A stretch of 34,125 nt of DNA from Sporosarcina obsidiansis (GCF_009651005.1 NZ_WHVW01000008.1:57003-91127); one strand, 5' to 3'. Positions 1 through 9,437 are shown, numbered from the stretch's first letter. Translations and numbers: made by a program. Notes: generated from the sequence alone by a model not told the origin.

Positions 1-80
1 GAGACAACTAGCGCCCTTTACTAGTTGGCTCTTGGCGAAAGGCAATCCCCAGCGCCGTAGCAGGAACAGGACCACTCACC
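1..80 (-). repeat. Interspersed intergenic repeat, inverted copy of the right-end element
   Basis: Read on the minus strand, this stretch matches 34003-34082 over about 80 bases with only scattered substitutions and one single-base gap. It holds a GC-rich box (core GGCGCTGGGGATTGCC on the minus strand) followed by a hairpin. The arms are 1-11 and 21-35 with a 9-base loop at 12-20. The left arm is probably cut by the window edge. One arm mismatch is visible. The element is non-coding and lies beyond the terminator of the RND gene. Its identity as a dispersed family is inferred from having copies at both ends of the window. Confidence 0.8.
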
Positions 81-152
81 AAAATAATTCATCCCCCTAT
101 AACAAGCTTACTTCCCACATCCTTAAAATATTCAACTTCCTCTCAAACATCC

Positions 153-194
153 AAAAAGACCGACAAAGGAGTAACCCCCTTTTGCCGGTCTTTT
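153..194 (-). terminator. Intrinsic terminator of the RND pump gene
   Basis: On the minus strand a stem built from AAAGACCG-CAAA paired with TTTG-CGGTCTTT closes over a C/T-rich loop and is followed by a run of T. It starts 8 bases after the RND stop codon. Confidence 0.85.
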
Positions 195-201
195 CTACAT
201 C

Positions 202-3200
202 TTATTTAACCCCCGTTGCTCTCCGTCTTGTTTCACGATCGAACAAACTATAGATTACTGGAACAATATACAGTGTCAGGAATGTGGAACTGATCAATCC
301 ACCAATCACCGCAATACCCATCGGTTGGTTCATTTCAGTACCTTCACCAAGTCCAAGAGCAAGAGGTAGTAGTCCAAGGATGGTAGTCAAAGCTGTCATC
401 AGGATGGGGCGTACCCGATCACGTACGGATGAAATGATCGCATCATATGAACTGAGTCCTGCTTCTTTTCTTTGATTAATATAATCCACCAAGACAATCC
501 CGTTATTAACAACTATCCCCACTAATATGAGAACCCCAATAACGGCCGTTACACTAATAGGCGTATTAGTAGCTAGCAGTCCTATCGACACACCAATTAC
601 CATTAATGGTACAGAAAACATGATGACAAATGGATATTTAAATGATTCGAACTGAGCTGCCATGACGATATAGACTAAGATGACGGCAAGAATAATAGCC
701 ATCAGCATATCATTAATCGCACTTTCAAATAACTCACGGTCCCCTCCGTAAGAAAGTTCCACTTCAGACGGCAAGTTTAAATCATCCACAATATCATTCA
801 CACGTTTTGTCATTTCTCCCAGTGATTCGCTAGACAAATATTTCACATTAAATGTAATAGAGTGCGCTTGGTCCACTCGTTGGATCGCGACAGGACCTTC
901 CGCAATCTTGACATCTGCCACGTCCTTCAATGTAACGAATGTGTCTAGCGGTGTTTTTAGTTCCAATTCTTTTAATTTATTTACACTATCTTTAAATGAT
1001 TCATCATAGCCGACATTTACACCGACTACCTCACCTGTTTTCCAAACGATTTGAGTGGCGAATACACCGCGCGTAACATCACTGACGGTCTGAGCAATTT
1101 GATACGGCGCCAAACCGATTTCTGAAGCTTTTTCACGGTCCACTTCAATTTTCACTTCTTCTACCGTATCAATGAGATCGTTCTTAACCTCTGTCACGGA
1201 CTCTAATTCGCGCAATTTCGCATCCATCTTAGCGACAGCTTTTTCCAAACGTGCTTCATCTGTGTCATTTAGTGAGAACGTCAGTGTATTCGGACTAGAG
1301 CCTGCGGCAGTCTGCATATTGAAACTAACTTCCGCATCTTTTCCAACTTGCTTCAAGACCTTTGGCTGCACTTTATCCACAAATTCAAATACAGAGCGAT
1401 CACGTTCATCTAGTGGTACCAACTTTACATACATTTCGGCCATATTGGTTTCAGAACCGCCTTGTGCCATACTTTGCTGTGTACCACCTACTAAGCTCAC
1501 ATATACTTCTACGTCTTTTTCCTTTTTTATTTCCTCTTCAATTCGTTTCACTACTTTGTTTGTCGAATCGAGAGAGGATCCATTCGGAAGTTTTACATTT
1601 AGACTAAAAAACCCTTCATCGGTTGCTGGCAGGAATTCCGTCCCGACTTTAAACAATCCGAATCCACTTGCACCTAGTAAAACAGTCGTTAATATCAGCA
1701 CGATGAGACGATGACCCAGTGCCCAAACAACCGTTTTCTCAAATGTTTGCCATTTCTTCGAACGTCTTTTTCGCGCATCACGATTTTTATTTGGTGTCTT
1801 CAACATCCGACTAGCGAGCATCGGAACGACAGTCAATGCCACGACTAACGAAGCAAATAAACTAAAAGAAATGGTCAGTGCAAACTCGGTAAAGATTTGC
1901 CCAATTAATCCGCTAATAAAAATAACTGGGACGAATACCGCAAGTGTTGTCAGAGTAGATGCTGTGATAGCACCCCCCACTTCTTTAGAGCCATCTTTAG
2001 CAGCTTCCTTTGGTTCTTTCCCCATGGCTAAATGTCGTTCAATATTCTCAATTACTACAATCGCATTATCCACTAGCATCCCAATTCCTAATGCTAATGC
2101 ACCGAGCGTCATAATATTAAGTGAAAAATCCGCAAAGTACATCAATACGAACGTTACGATGACCGAGTAAGGTATCGCCACCCCTATAATAATTGGACTC
2201 TTAATTCCACGTAAGAAGAGAAATAACACGAGCATCGCGAATAAGCCACCTAGGAGGAGTGACTGACCGATATTACCAATCGCAAGCTGCACATAGTCTC
2301 CTTGATCAAAAAGGATATTGGATTCAATTCCTTTGTACGCATCTTTTTCCAACAATTCGTCTAATGACTTTTTAAATTCTGTAGATACGGTAGCGGTGTT
2401 CGCTCCTGATTCCTGAAGCACTGACATCAAGACCGCCTGCTCATCATTCGCTCTCGTCACCGTTTGTGCTTTCGGTTCAACTAAAGCGACATCCGCTACA
2501 TCTGCTACCGTGATTTTTTTGCCCGTGATCGGATTAGCTGAAAGCTGAATGTTACGGATATCCGAAATGCTATAAAGAGAACTGATAATTCTTGTAGTTA
2601 ATTGTCTTCCATCATTCGTATCAATTGGGTCACCTGGCATGGAAACATTACTCGCTTGGATCAGTTGAACAACATCAGACTGTGTGAGACCATGCAGTTT
2701 CAATTGTTCAGGATCTAGAATCACTTGTACATCTTCAACGATTTTACCGGACACATTAACACTTGCTACGCCCTCAATACGACGTAATTCCTTTTCCAAA
2801 TCTTCGGCTATGCTTCTAATGTCCGCCTCTTTATCCACTGTCCGAAGAGATAATTGAATGACAGGGAATTGGGACGGGTCGAATTTCATAAATCTCGGCT
2901 TACTTGCTCCATCTGGAACCGACACCTGGTCTATTCGTTGAAGAATATCCATCTGCACATCATCAATAGTAGAAGCCCAATCAAACTGCAAGAAAATCAG
3001 ATTAGCACCTTCCTGTGATGAGGACTGCATGGACTTCAAACCAGGCGCTGTGGATAAACTCTCTTCCAACGGCTTTGTAATTTTCTCGCTCACTTCTGTC
3101 GGAGAGGCGCCCGGGTAATTCGTAACGACTACCGCAACAGGCGGATTCAAGTCAGGAATTAGAGTCATCGGTATTTTAAAAAATGAAACAGCCCCTAAAA

Positions 3201-3267
3201 TAATGACTAAAAACATAGTAACTAAAGTAAAAACTGGTCTTTTTACAGAAAAACTGCTAATTTTCAT
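202..3267 (-). CDS. Efflux RND transporter permease (AcrB/SwrC-type)
   Basis: A 1021-residue inner-membrane pump of the HAE1/AcrB-like resistance-nodulation-division family. These pumps use the proton gradient to export drugs, surfactants or other amphiphiles. The N-terminal MKISSFSVKRPVFTLVTMF helix and the duplicated 6-TM plus large extracellular loop pattern are typical. TM4 carries GMLVDNAIVVIEN (about 396-408), so the Asp pair of AcrB is D400-N401 here, a form common in Gram-positive members. TM10 has NNGIVLVDYIN. No adaptor (membrane-fusion) gene is beside it in this window. The ribosome site AGAGGAAT precedes ATG at 3267, and a sigma-A promoter lies at 3362-3390. The substrate cannot be told from sequence. 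B. subtilis SwrC is a plausible functional relative. Confidence 0.93.
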   Translation of the reverse strand: MKISSFSVKRPVFTLVTMFLVIILGAVSFFKIPMTLIPDLNPPVAVVVTNYPGASPTEVSEKITKPLEESLSTAPGLKSMQSSSQEGANLIFLQFDWASTIDDVQMDILQRIDQVSVPDGASKPRFMKFDPSQFPVIQLSLRTVDKEADIRSIAEDLEKELRRIEGVASVNVSGKIVEDVQVILDPEQLKLHGLTQSDVVQLIQASNVSMPGDPIDTNDGRQLTTRIISSLYSISDIRNIQLSANPITGKKITVADVADVALVEPKAQTVTRANDEQAVLMSVLQESGANTATVSTEFKKSLDELLEKDAYKGIESNILFDQGDYVQLAIGNIGQSLLLGGLFAMLVLFLFLRGIKSPIIIGVAIPYSVIVTFVLMYFADFSLNIMTLGALALGIGMLVDNAIVVIENIERHLAMGKEPKEAAKDGSKEVGGAITASTLTTLAVFVPVIFISGLIGQIFTEFALTISFSLFASLVVALTVVPMLASRMLKTPNKNRDARKRRSKKWQTFEKTVVWALGHRLIVLILTTVLLGASGFGLFKVGTEFLPATDEGFFSLNVKLPNGSSLDSTNKVVKRIEEEIKKEKDVEVYVSLVGGTQQSMAQGGSETNMAEMYVKLVPLDERDRSVFEFVDKVQPKVLKQVGKDAEVSFNMQTAAGSSPNTLTFSLNDTDEARLEKAVAKMDAKLRELESVTEVKNDLIDTVEEVKIEVDREKASEIGLAPYQIAQTVSDVTRGVFATQIVWKTGEVVGVNVGYDESFKDSVNKLKELELKTPLDTFVTLKDVADVKIAEGPVAIQRVDQAHSITFNVKYLSSESLGEMTKRVNDIVDDLNLPSEVELSYGGDRELFESAINDMLMAIILAVILVYIVMAAQFESFKYPFVIMFSVPLMVIGVSIGLLATNTPISVTAVIGVLILVGIVVNNGIVLVDYINQRKEAGLSSYDAIISSVRDRVRPILMTALTTILGLLPLALGLGEGTEMNQPMGIAVIGGLISSTFLTLYIVPVIYSLFDRETRRRATGVK

Positions 3268-3361
3268 TTATCTATTCCTCTCTGTGCCTTCCACACGCCA
3301 ACTGGATTTGTCAAAAGCTAATCTTCATCTTATTACCATACCATTAGTGTGCATTACTTTC

Positions 3362-3390
3362 ATCATAGGAAAAGTATAAAGAAAGTGCAA
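3362..3390 (-). promoter_or_regulatory. Sigma-A promoter for the RND pump gene
   Basis: Minus strand: -35 TTGCAC (3385-3390), 17-base spacer, -10 TATGAT (3362-3367). It lies about 95 bases upstream of the ATG. Confidence 0.6.
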
Positions 3391-3438
3391 ATTACAACAA
3401 TTAAAAATTCTTTGTCACTATACAAAACTTTAATAAAC

Positions 3439-3471
3439 AACCCGACTGGATTTCAGTTAATCCAACCGGGT
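3439..3471 (-). terminator. Probable terminator of prfC
   Basis: Inverted repeat AACCCG-TGGATT / AATCCA-CGGGT with a 6-base loop, just 3' of the prfC stop codon at 3482. The T tract on the minus strand is poor (TTGTTTATT), so this may be a weak terminator. Confidence 0.6.
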
Positions 3472-3481
3472 CTATTTACAC

Positions 3482-5059
3482 TTACAAAAGATTATAGAGA
3501 TGAATATCAGGGAACTTATCTTGGAACCAACGCATGGCAAAGTCATTCTCGAACAAGAAGACTTTCCGATCAAAACGATCTTTCACAAGTAGCGCTCGCT
3601 GTCCTGCCATCGATTCCTTGACATCTTCTTCGTTTTCAATCCAACGCGCCACTTTAGACCCCATCGTTTCCATCTGTACATCGACATTATATTCAGCTCT
3701 CATCCGATGTTCAAACACTTCAAACTGGAGCTGACCTACCGCACCTAGAATCACTTCTTCCGTGTGCAATGTCTTATAGTACTGAATAGCACCTTCTTGA
3801 ACAAGCTGTAATATCCCTTTGTGGAACTGCTTGGATTTCATGACATTTTTAGCGGCAACTCTAACAAATAACTCAGGAGTAAATTGTGGTAAGGCTTCGA
3901 ACTGAAAACTACCTTTTCCTCCAATCACTGTGTCACCAATTTGGTAATTTCCGGTATCATATAAGCCAATGATGTCTCCCGCCACTGCCTCATTCACTGT
4001 TTCACGGTCATCCGCTAAGAATTGAGTCGTTTGCGATAGTTTAAAGTTTTTCGATAATCTAGGTACATTCACCGACATACCACGTTCAAACTTTCCAGAG
4101 ACAATTCGCACAAACGCAATACGATCACGGTGCGCAGGATTCATATTCGCTTGGATTTTGAAAATGAAACCTGAAAACACCTCAGATTCAGGTTCGACAT
4201 CTTCTCCTTCTCTCGTCTTTCTCGCTTGAGGAGGCGGAGCGAATTGTAGAAATGTTTCCAGGAAGGTTTGAACACCGAAATTTGTCAACGCACTACCGAA
4301 GAATACAGGAGTCAGTTCCCCTTTTGCTACCCGCTCTTCATCGAATGAATTACCTGCCTCATTGAGTAGCATGACATCTTCGAGGGCTTGTTTATAATAC
4401 GAGGTAGCTGTCATGGAATGTTCAACTGCTAGCTCTCCTTCTTCATTGACAGGGAGATAACGTTGCTCCCCTTCCGGACGAGCCAACTCTATTCGATTAT
4501 TATATCGGTCGTAAATTCCAAGAAATTCTTTTCCCATACCAATGGGCCAATTCATCGCATATGACTGAATCCCTAGTACTTCTTCCAACTCTTCCATGAG
4601 CTCCAATGGTTCTTTCCCTTGTCGGTCCATTTTATTGATAAATGTAAAAATAGGAATACCACGCATGCGGCATACCTTAAATAACTTGATGGTCTGCGGT
4701 TCGATCCCTTTTGCAGAGTCTACCATCATGACTGCCGCATCCACTGCCATCAGCGTGCGGTACGTGTCCTCACTGAAATCTTCATGTCCAGGTGTATCTA
4801 GAATATTAACACGTTTCCCTGCATAGTCGAATTGCAAAACGGAAGAGGTAACGGAAATTCCACGTTGCTTCTCGATTTCCATCCAATCGGAAGTCGCATA
4901 TTTTCCTGTTTTCTTCCCTTTTACCGTTCCCGCATCTCGAATGGCACCGCCAAAGTACAGCAGTTTTTCAGTTATAGTAGTTTTACCGGCATCAGGATGC
5001 GATATAATCGCAAACGTGCGCCGAGAATTAATGTCGTCCTGAATCTTCTTTTCCATCAT
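3482..5059 (-). CDS. prfC: Peptide chain release factor 3 (RF3)
   Basis: A 525-residue translational GTPase that recycles RF1/RF2 from the ribosome after peptide release. The G domain is clear: P-loop SHPDAGKTT (20-28), switch [10 protein letters not shown] (88-95) and NKMDR. These are followed by the RF3 domains 2 and 3 and the C-terminal [11 protein letters not shown] tail. Length fits the family. It begins with two ATG codons behind AAAGGAG, and either could be used. It follows murE on the same strand, but each has its own 5' signals. The murE-prfC order is also found in staphylococci, to my knowledge, while B. subtilis lacks RF3. Confidence 0.96.
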   Translation of the reverse strand: MMEKKIQDDINSRRTFAIISHPDAGKTTITEKLLYFGGAIRDAGTVKGKKTGKYATSDWMEIEKQRGISVTSSVLQFDYAGKRVNILDTPGHEDFSEDTYRTLMAVDAAVMMVDSAKGIEPQTIKLFKVCRMRGIPIFTFINKMDRQGKEPLELMEELEEVLGIQSYAMNWPIGMGKEFLGIYDRYNNRIELARPEGEQRYLPVNEEGELAVEHSMTATSYYKQALEDVMLLNEAGNSFDEERVAKGELTPVFFGSALTNFGVQTFLETFLQFAPPPQARKTREGEDVEPESEVFSGFIFKIQANMNPAHRDRIAFVRIVSGKFERGMSVNVPRLSKNFKLSQTTQFLADDRETVNEAVAGDIIGLYDTGNYQIGDTVIGGKGSFQFEALPQFTPELFVRVAAKNVMKSKQFHKGILQLVQEGAIQYYKTLHTEEVILGAVGQLQFEVFEHRMRAEYNVDVQMETMGSKVARWIENEEDVKESMAGQRALLVKDRFDRKVFLFENDFAMRWFQDKFPDIHLYNLL

Positions 5060-5086
5060 GGTACTCTCCTTTTGTTTACGTTTTCT

Positions 5087-5115
5087 ATCATAGAGAGTAT
5101 GGAGATGCTTTTCAA
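5087..5115 (-). promoter_or_regulatory. Sigma-A promoter of prfC with overlapping inverted repeat
   Basis: Minus strand: -35 TTGAAA (5110-5115), 17-base spacer, -10 TATGAT (5087-5092). A 7-base perfect inverted repeat (TTCAATG / CATTGAA, 5111-5130, 6-base spacer) covers the -35 box and could be an operator. No regulator is known. Confidence 0.55.
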
Positions 5116-5181
5116 TGTTTTTTCATTGAATTGCCCCAAAAATTATGCGCTCTCAAGTTCAGACATTCACACTGCTGAAGA

Positions 5182-5209
5182 CGAGCTCTCACAAATGTGG
5201 ACAGCTCGA
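5182..5209 (-). terminator. Possible weak terminator of murE
   Basis: On the minus strand CGAGCT...AGCTCG encloses an inner CACA/TGTG pairing, just 3' of the murE stop codon. The downstream sequence is not T-rich, so termination may be partial and some prfC transcript may arise by read-through. Confidence 0.4.
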
Positions 5210-5213
5210 TTTT

Positions 5214-6704
5214 TTAGAAATTGACCGAAGTTCCACCGAATTTTTTACTTGCTTCATCCAGCGCAATTTCAGCATCTGAATGTGGATATTTTGTATGACC
5301 GATGATCTGATAATCCTCATGTCCTTTTCCAGCAAAAATGATGAGATCTCCTTCATTCGCCATGGAAATTGTATGTCTAACCGCCTCTTCTCTATCTCCA
5401 ATACATGCATATTGGTCATGCGGCATACTAGCGCTTAGTTCCGAAAGAATCGATTCATAAGGTTCATCTCGTGGATCATCTGTTGTGAATACGACATAAT
5501 CCGCCGCTGCAGCTTTTTCTCCCATAATTGGCCGTTTCAAGCGATCACGGTTTCCACCTGTTCCAATTAAGAAAAGCAAGCGATTCCCTTCTTTTTTCAA
5601 AGGTTGTATGGTAGCAATTGCTTTTTCAATTGCATCAGGAGAATGTGCATAATCAATGAATATGGTCAACGGCAAAGTGGTTTCCACTTTCTCCAAACGA
5701 CCTTTTACTGTTGATACATTAGCAAGGAGCGGTAGAATTTGTTCTGTCGCCATTCCTTTAGCATAGAGCGCAGCAATAGCAGCCAACGCATTGTATACAT
5801 TGAATTCACCAATTAAAGGCATCGTTACGGGGTATGTACCATCGGGCGCTTGTAACCGGAATTCCGTGCGATTCGGGAACATCTGAATAGAAGTTGCCTG
5901 AAATGCCGCATGTTCATGTATCCCGTATGTTAAAATAGGGAACCCAGTCATCTCAGCCATTTTACTGCTCCATGGATCATCTGCATTTAGTATGGCAAAC
6001 TTCTTTTGATCCAATTGTTGACCTAGTTGGGCAAACAACAAACCTTTCGCGGCACTATAGTTTTCCATCGTTTTGTGGTAGTCCAAATGATCATGCGTTA
6101 AATTGGTAAATATAGCGATATCGAATTCCGTTCCAGCTAATCTCCCCTCTACTAAACCATGAGAAGATACTTCCATTGTCATCGTTTGACACCCTTCATT
6201 CGCTGCTTGGGCAATCATTTGTTGTGTCGTCAACACGTCCGCTGTCGTGTTCTCCGTTTCATACAATGTATCATTTAGTTTAAAACCAATCGTACCAGAT
6301 ACCGCTGCCCGTTCACCAGCTTGCCGCAACAGATCATGGATGATATTACTGACACTCGTTTTCCCATTGGTGCCTGTCACTCCAATCATCGTCATACGTT
6401 TGGAAGGATAGCCGTAAAATTTTGAAGCCAGTAGTTGAATGGCTTTCGCCGTATCTTCTACATAAACAACCGCAGCCCGATCTAAATCCACCACTACTGG
6501 ATCAGATGCAATGATTAAGCGTGCTCCATTCATTAACGCACTATTGACAAACTGATGCCCGTTTACTGTATATCCTTTTAGACAGACAAAAGCCCCCCCG
6601 TCCTGGACTGCTCTCGAATCTACCGCTACATCCGTTACCTTTTCAGGAATTGTCCCTTTTAAAGTTTTAATCGGTAACACGGATAAAAGTTCTTTCACAT
6701 TCAT
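5214..6704 (-). CDS. murE: UDP-MurNAc-tripeptide synthetase (MurE), Lys or DAP adding
   Basis: A 496-residue cytoplasmic Mur ligase that adds the third residue to UDP-MurNAc-L-Ala-D-Glu. ATP-binding GVTGTNGKTS is at 108-117 and the carbamylated-lysine region YSAAKGLLF is near K220. The C-terminal domain has DDPR at 409-412 and GKGHE at 459-463. DNPR is the classical meso-DAP signature. Here the Asn is Asp, while the tail (GHTKYPHSD...KKFGG) recalls lysine-adding enzymes and the neighbour is prfC as in staphylococci. Third-residue specificity is therefore unresolved. The start is the ATG at 6704 behind TTGGAGGAAATTAT. The longer open frame upstream lacks a ribosome site. The gene stands alone, outside a division/wall cluster. 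Confidence 0.92.
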   Translation of the reverse strand: MNVKELLSVLPIKTLKGTIPEKVTDVAVDSRAVQDGGAFVCLKGYTVNGHQFVNSALMNGARLIIASDPVVVDLDRAAVVYVEDTAKAIQLLASKFYGYPSKRMTMIGVTGTNGKTSVSNIIHDLLRQAGERAAVSGTIGFKLNDTLYETENTTADVLTTQQMIAQAANEGCQTMTMEVSSHGLVEGRLAGTEFDIAIFTNLTHDHLDYHKTMENYSAAKGLLFAQLGQQLDQKKFAILNADDPWSSKMAEMTGFPILTYGIHEHAAFQATSIQMFPNRTEFRLQAPDGTYPVTMPLIGEFNVYNALAAIAALYAKGMATEQILPLLANVSTVKGRLEKVETTLPLTIFIDYAHSPDAIEKAIATIQPLKKEGNRLLFLIGTGGNRDRLKRPIMGEKAAAADYVVFTTDDPRDEPYESILSELSASMPHDQYACIGDREEAVRHTISMANEGDLIIFAGKGHEDYQIIGHTKYPHSDAEIALDEASKKFGGTSVNF

Positions 6705-6900
6705 ATAATTTCCTCCAATAAAAGTTTGCCTAACTATAATAAAAGTCACAAATAAATGAATATTACCAAAAAAACATTTTGCATATTTCAAAAATGAAGT
6801 AAAATATATGTAGCCGATACCTATCATCATACTCGTATTTTCGTGTCATATCCACCTTAGATGATCACTTGGCGAGTTGCTTTATGGGAAGTGAATAATA

Positions 6901-7974
6901 GTGTTTATCCAACAGAGCGATAATACCCGTTACTATAATTATCATGATCTTTTTTTTACGCAATCACAAGATTCCATCGCTGTATTTGATCTAGAAGACA
7001 GGATCATTACAGGCAATCCCGCATTTGAAAAACTATATGGCTGGAAGCTTGACGAATGTGTGGGGAAAGTTATTCGATTTTTTCCAGATACTGAGGTAGA
7101 AAAAGTTCAAGCGCGTTGCGAGTTACTAAAAAGTGGACAGAGTCTTACTTGTGTTCAAGTCATGGAAAAAAGAAAAGATGGAACCCTTTTTCATGCAGAA
7201 ATCACTATGGCTCCTATTTTCAACGAGCAAAATGAAGTGGTTGCCATATCTAATATTACAAGAGACATCACCTTACGTTTGCAAGCCGAAGAATATGCTT
7301 TAGAGATAGAACGTCTGCAAACGATTAGTAATATTGCGGCAGTGGTAGCGCATGAAGTCCGTAACCCTATGACAGCTATAACAGGTTTTATCCAAATGAT
7401 GAATCATGATTCGGCCAATCCTTATTCCCCTTTCACAAGAGTCATGGAAAGTGAGATTACAAGAATCAATCAAATTGTAACAGATTTCTTAGTTTTATCT
7501 GAACCAACACTCCATCATCAAGCTCTGGTTTCTATTATAGAAGTAATTCAAGAAGTTATAAATGAACAACATGAGGAATTTGAAAATCGTTCGATCATTT
7601 GTCATTTTCATGCCATCGATCAAGACGCTTCACTCCTAGGGAACAAAGAATCTTTAAAGCAAGTATTCCATAATATTTTAGCAAACAGCTGTGATGCAAT
7701 TGGGCAAGTTGGACAAATAGATATCACCTTAAATTTCTCAGCTAATTCAATTTGTATTTGTATTGAAGACAATGGTACCGGCATGGATGAGAACACATTG
7801 GCATCTTTATATCAGCCTTTCTTTTCTACGAAAAAAAATGGTACGGGTCTCGGTATGATTATCTCTAAAAAAATCATCATAGATCACAAAGGCACTCTGG
7901 AAGTAGAGAGCCTTCCGAGCGCCTGGACTAAAGTGTATATTACTTTACCATTATCGAATGAATCTCTTAACTAA
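6901..7974 (+). CDS. PAS-domain sensor histidine kinase (KinE-like)
   Basis: A 357-residue orphan kinase without membrane segments. A PAS domain spans about 15-128 with the GNPAFEKLYGW and RDIT motifs. It is followed by HisKA with the phospho-acceptor in AHEVRNPMTAI (H151) and HATPase_c with N-box HNILANSCDA (257-266), G1 DNGTGM (290-295) and GTGLGM (314-319). This soluble PAS-HisKA layout resembles sporulation kinases that feed the Spo0F phosphorelay, but no response regulator lies nearby, so that role is inference. The start is a GTG behind GGGAAGTG. It is divergent from murE. Its last 24 bases overlap the end of the convergent aldehyde dehydrogenase gene. Confidence 0.88.
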   Translation: MFIQQSDNTRYYNYHDLFFTQSQDSIAVFDLEDRIITGNPAFEKLYGWKLDECVGKVIRFFPDTEVEKVQARCELLKSGQSLTCVQVMEKRKDGTLFHAEITMAPIFNEQNEVVAISNITRDITLRLQAEEYALEIERLQTISNIAAVVAHEVRNPMTAITGFIQMMNHDSANPYSPFTRVMESEITRINQIVTDFLVLSEPTLHHQALVSIIEVIQEVINEQHEEFENRSIICHFHAIDQDASLLGNKESLKQVFHNILANSCDAIGQVGQIDITLNFSANSICICIEDNGTGMDENTLASLYQPFFSTKKNGTGLGMIISKKIIIDHKGTLEVESLPSAWTKVYITLPLSNESLN

Positions 7975-9339
7975 CGGCAGCTTTCCTTTGTATGGAGGAA
8001 ATCCCATTGGCATCGTTACAGACGTATTCTTTTTCATCATGGATTTAGAGTGGGAAAATGTATCAAAACTGGCCTTCCCATGATACTGATTCATCCCGGA
8101 AGGCCCAACACCTCCAAAAGGTAGGTAGATGTTACCTACATGTGAGATCGTGTCATTAATACAGCCACCACCGAACGGTAACGCTTCAATGAAATAATTA
8201 GCTGCTTTTTCATTTTCCGTAAAGAAATAGGCAGCGAGCGGTTTTGGCATTGTGCAAATTTGCTGAATCGATGTTCCAAGGTTTTCATATTCAAGTATGG
8301 GTAGAATTGGTCCAAAGATTTCTTCCTTCATGCTTGCACTATCCCAGTTGTGCAGAGCCAAAATAGTAGGCGCAATATATAAATCAACTGGATCCAAGTG
8401 GCCGCCCTCTACGATATAGGACTGGTCCTGTTCCAAAATGTTGGCCAATCGCTGAAAATGACGTTCATTGATGATCCGTCCGTAATCAGCACTCTTCTGG
8501 GGGTTTTTCCCATAAAACCGCGCAAGGGCACGTTTACACTCCTCAAGCAATTGTTGATATATTGAATTATGAGCCACAACATAGTCAGGAGCCACACACG
8601 TTTGTCCATTGTTTAAAAATTTCCCCCACACGATCCGTTCAGCTGCTTTTCGTAGATCAGCTGTCGGGTCCACAACAGCAGGACTTTTTCCACCTAGTTC
8701 CAACGTCAGTGGCGTCAATCGTTCTGCACAAGCTTTCATCACAACCTTGCCTACAGTGGCACTCCCTGTGAAAAATACATAGTCAAACGGTGCATGCAAG
8801 AGCAATTGGGTTTCTTCCTTTCTACCTTGCACGACATAAACATAGTCTGGTGGAAATATGCTAAAAATTATTCTTTCAATGATATTCGCTGTATGGGGAG
8901 CATCTTCAGACGGTTTCAAAACGGTGCAATTCCCAGCCGCTATCGAACCTACCAAAGGATCAAGTAATAGCTGGAATGGATAATTAAACGGCGCAATGAC
9001 TAACACACTGCCATATGGCTCTTTTACAATAAAACTAGCAGCTGGCTGCAAATGGAGAGGTGTTTTCACTTTTTCAGGCGTCATCCATTCTTCTAATTGA
9101 TTCATTGTGTGCGTAATAGTTGATAAGACAAATCCTACTTCCGTTACATAGGATTCAAATGGATGTTTTCGTAAGTCCTTGTGCAAAGCTTCTGTAATTT
9201 CTTTTTCGTGTTTTTGAATCGCGTCATATAATATTTGCAACATCATCTTGCGAAAAGAAATACTGCGTGTTACACCCGACGTATAATACGTTTTCTGTTT
9301 GTTCATGATGATCTCTAGTTCATTTCTTGTAATGGCCAC
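7951..9339 (-). CDS. NAD(P)-dependent aldehyde dehydrogenase, class 3 type (YwdH-like)
   Basis: A 462-residue aldehyde dehydrogenase oxidising aldehydes, probably fatty or aromatic, to acids. Visible are the oxyanion-hole Asn in APFNYPF (N119), the coenzyme motif FTGSATVGK (190-198), general base in LELGGKSP (E214) and nucleophile in NNGQTCVAPDY (C248). The C-terminal FGGVGPSGMNQYHG is typical of class 3 enzymes, which are about 455-460 residues. I chose GTG at 9339 behind GAGGAG. An in-frame ATG at 9357 is possible, and the longer frame to 9513 runs through the cadA terminator and is rejected. It is convergent with the kinase. Confidence 0.9.
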   Translation of the reverse strand: MAITRNELEIIMNKQKTYYTSGVTRSISFRKMMLQILYDAIQKHEKEITEALHKDLRKHPFESYVTEVGFVLSTITHTMNQLEEWMTPEKVKTPLHLQPAASFIVKEPYGSVLVIAPFNYPFQLLLDPLVGSIAAGNCTVLKPSEDAPHTANIIERIIFSIFPPDYVYVVQGRKEETQLLLHAPFDYVFFTGSATVGKVVMKACAERLTPLTLELGGKSPAVVDPTADLRKAAERIVWGKFLNNGQTCVAPDYVVAHNSIYQQLLEECKRALARFYGKNPQKSADYGRIINERHFQRLANILEQDQSYIVEGGHLDPVDLYIAPTILALHNWDSASMKEEIFGPILPILEYENLGTSIQQICTMPKPLAAYFFTENEKAANYFIEALPFGGGCINDTISHVGNIYLPFGGVGPSGMNQYHGKASFDTFSHSKSMMKKNTSVTMPMGFPPYKGKLPLVKRFIR

Positions 9340-9394
9340 ATCATTCACACTCCTCATTTTCGTACGCTCTTCTATTCTACCATTTTCTCCACAC

Positions 9395-9426
9395 GAAAAA
9401 ACTCCGAACGATTCCCATTCGGAGTT
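9395..9426 (-). terminator. Intrinsic terminator of cadA
   Basis: Minus strand: 9-bp perfect stem AACTCCGAA / TTCGGAGTT with a 9-base loop, then TTTTTT. It lies 11 bases after the cadA stop and separates it from the aldehyde dehydrogenase gene. Confidence 0.9.
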
Positions 9427-9437
9427 CTCTTTTATAG

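Noticed and set aside
1172..1714. 180-codon plus-strand open frame
   Set aside because: Lies wholly opposite the RND gene and has no ribosome site or family resemblance; it is a shadow frame, as are similar antisense frames at 1871-2170, 4596-4826 and 24692-25153.
6705..6830. N-terminal extension of MurE
   Set aside because: No ribosome site, AT-rich promoter-like sequence, and MurE family length fits the ATG at 6704.
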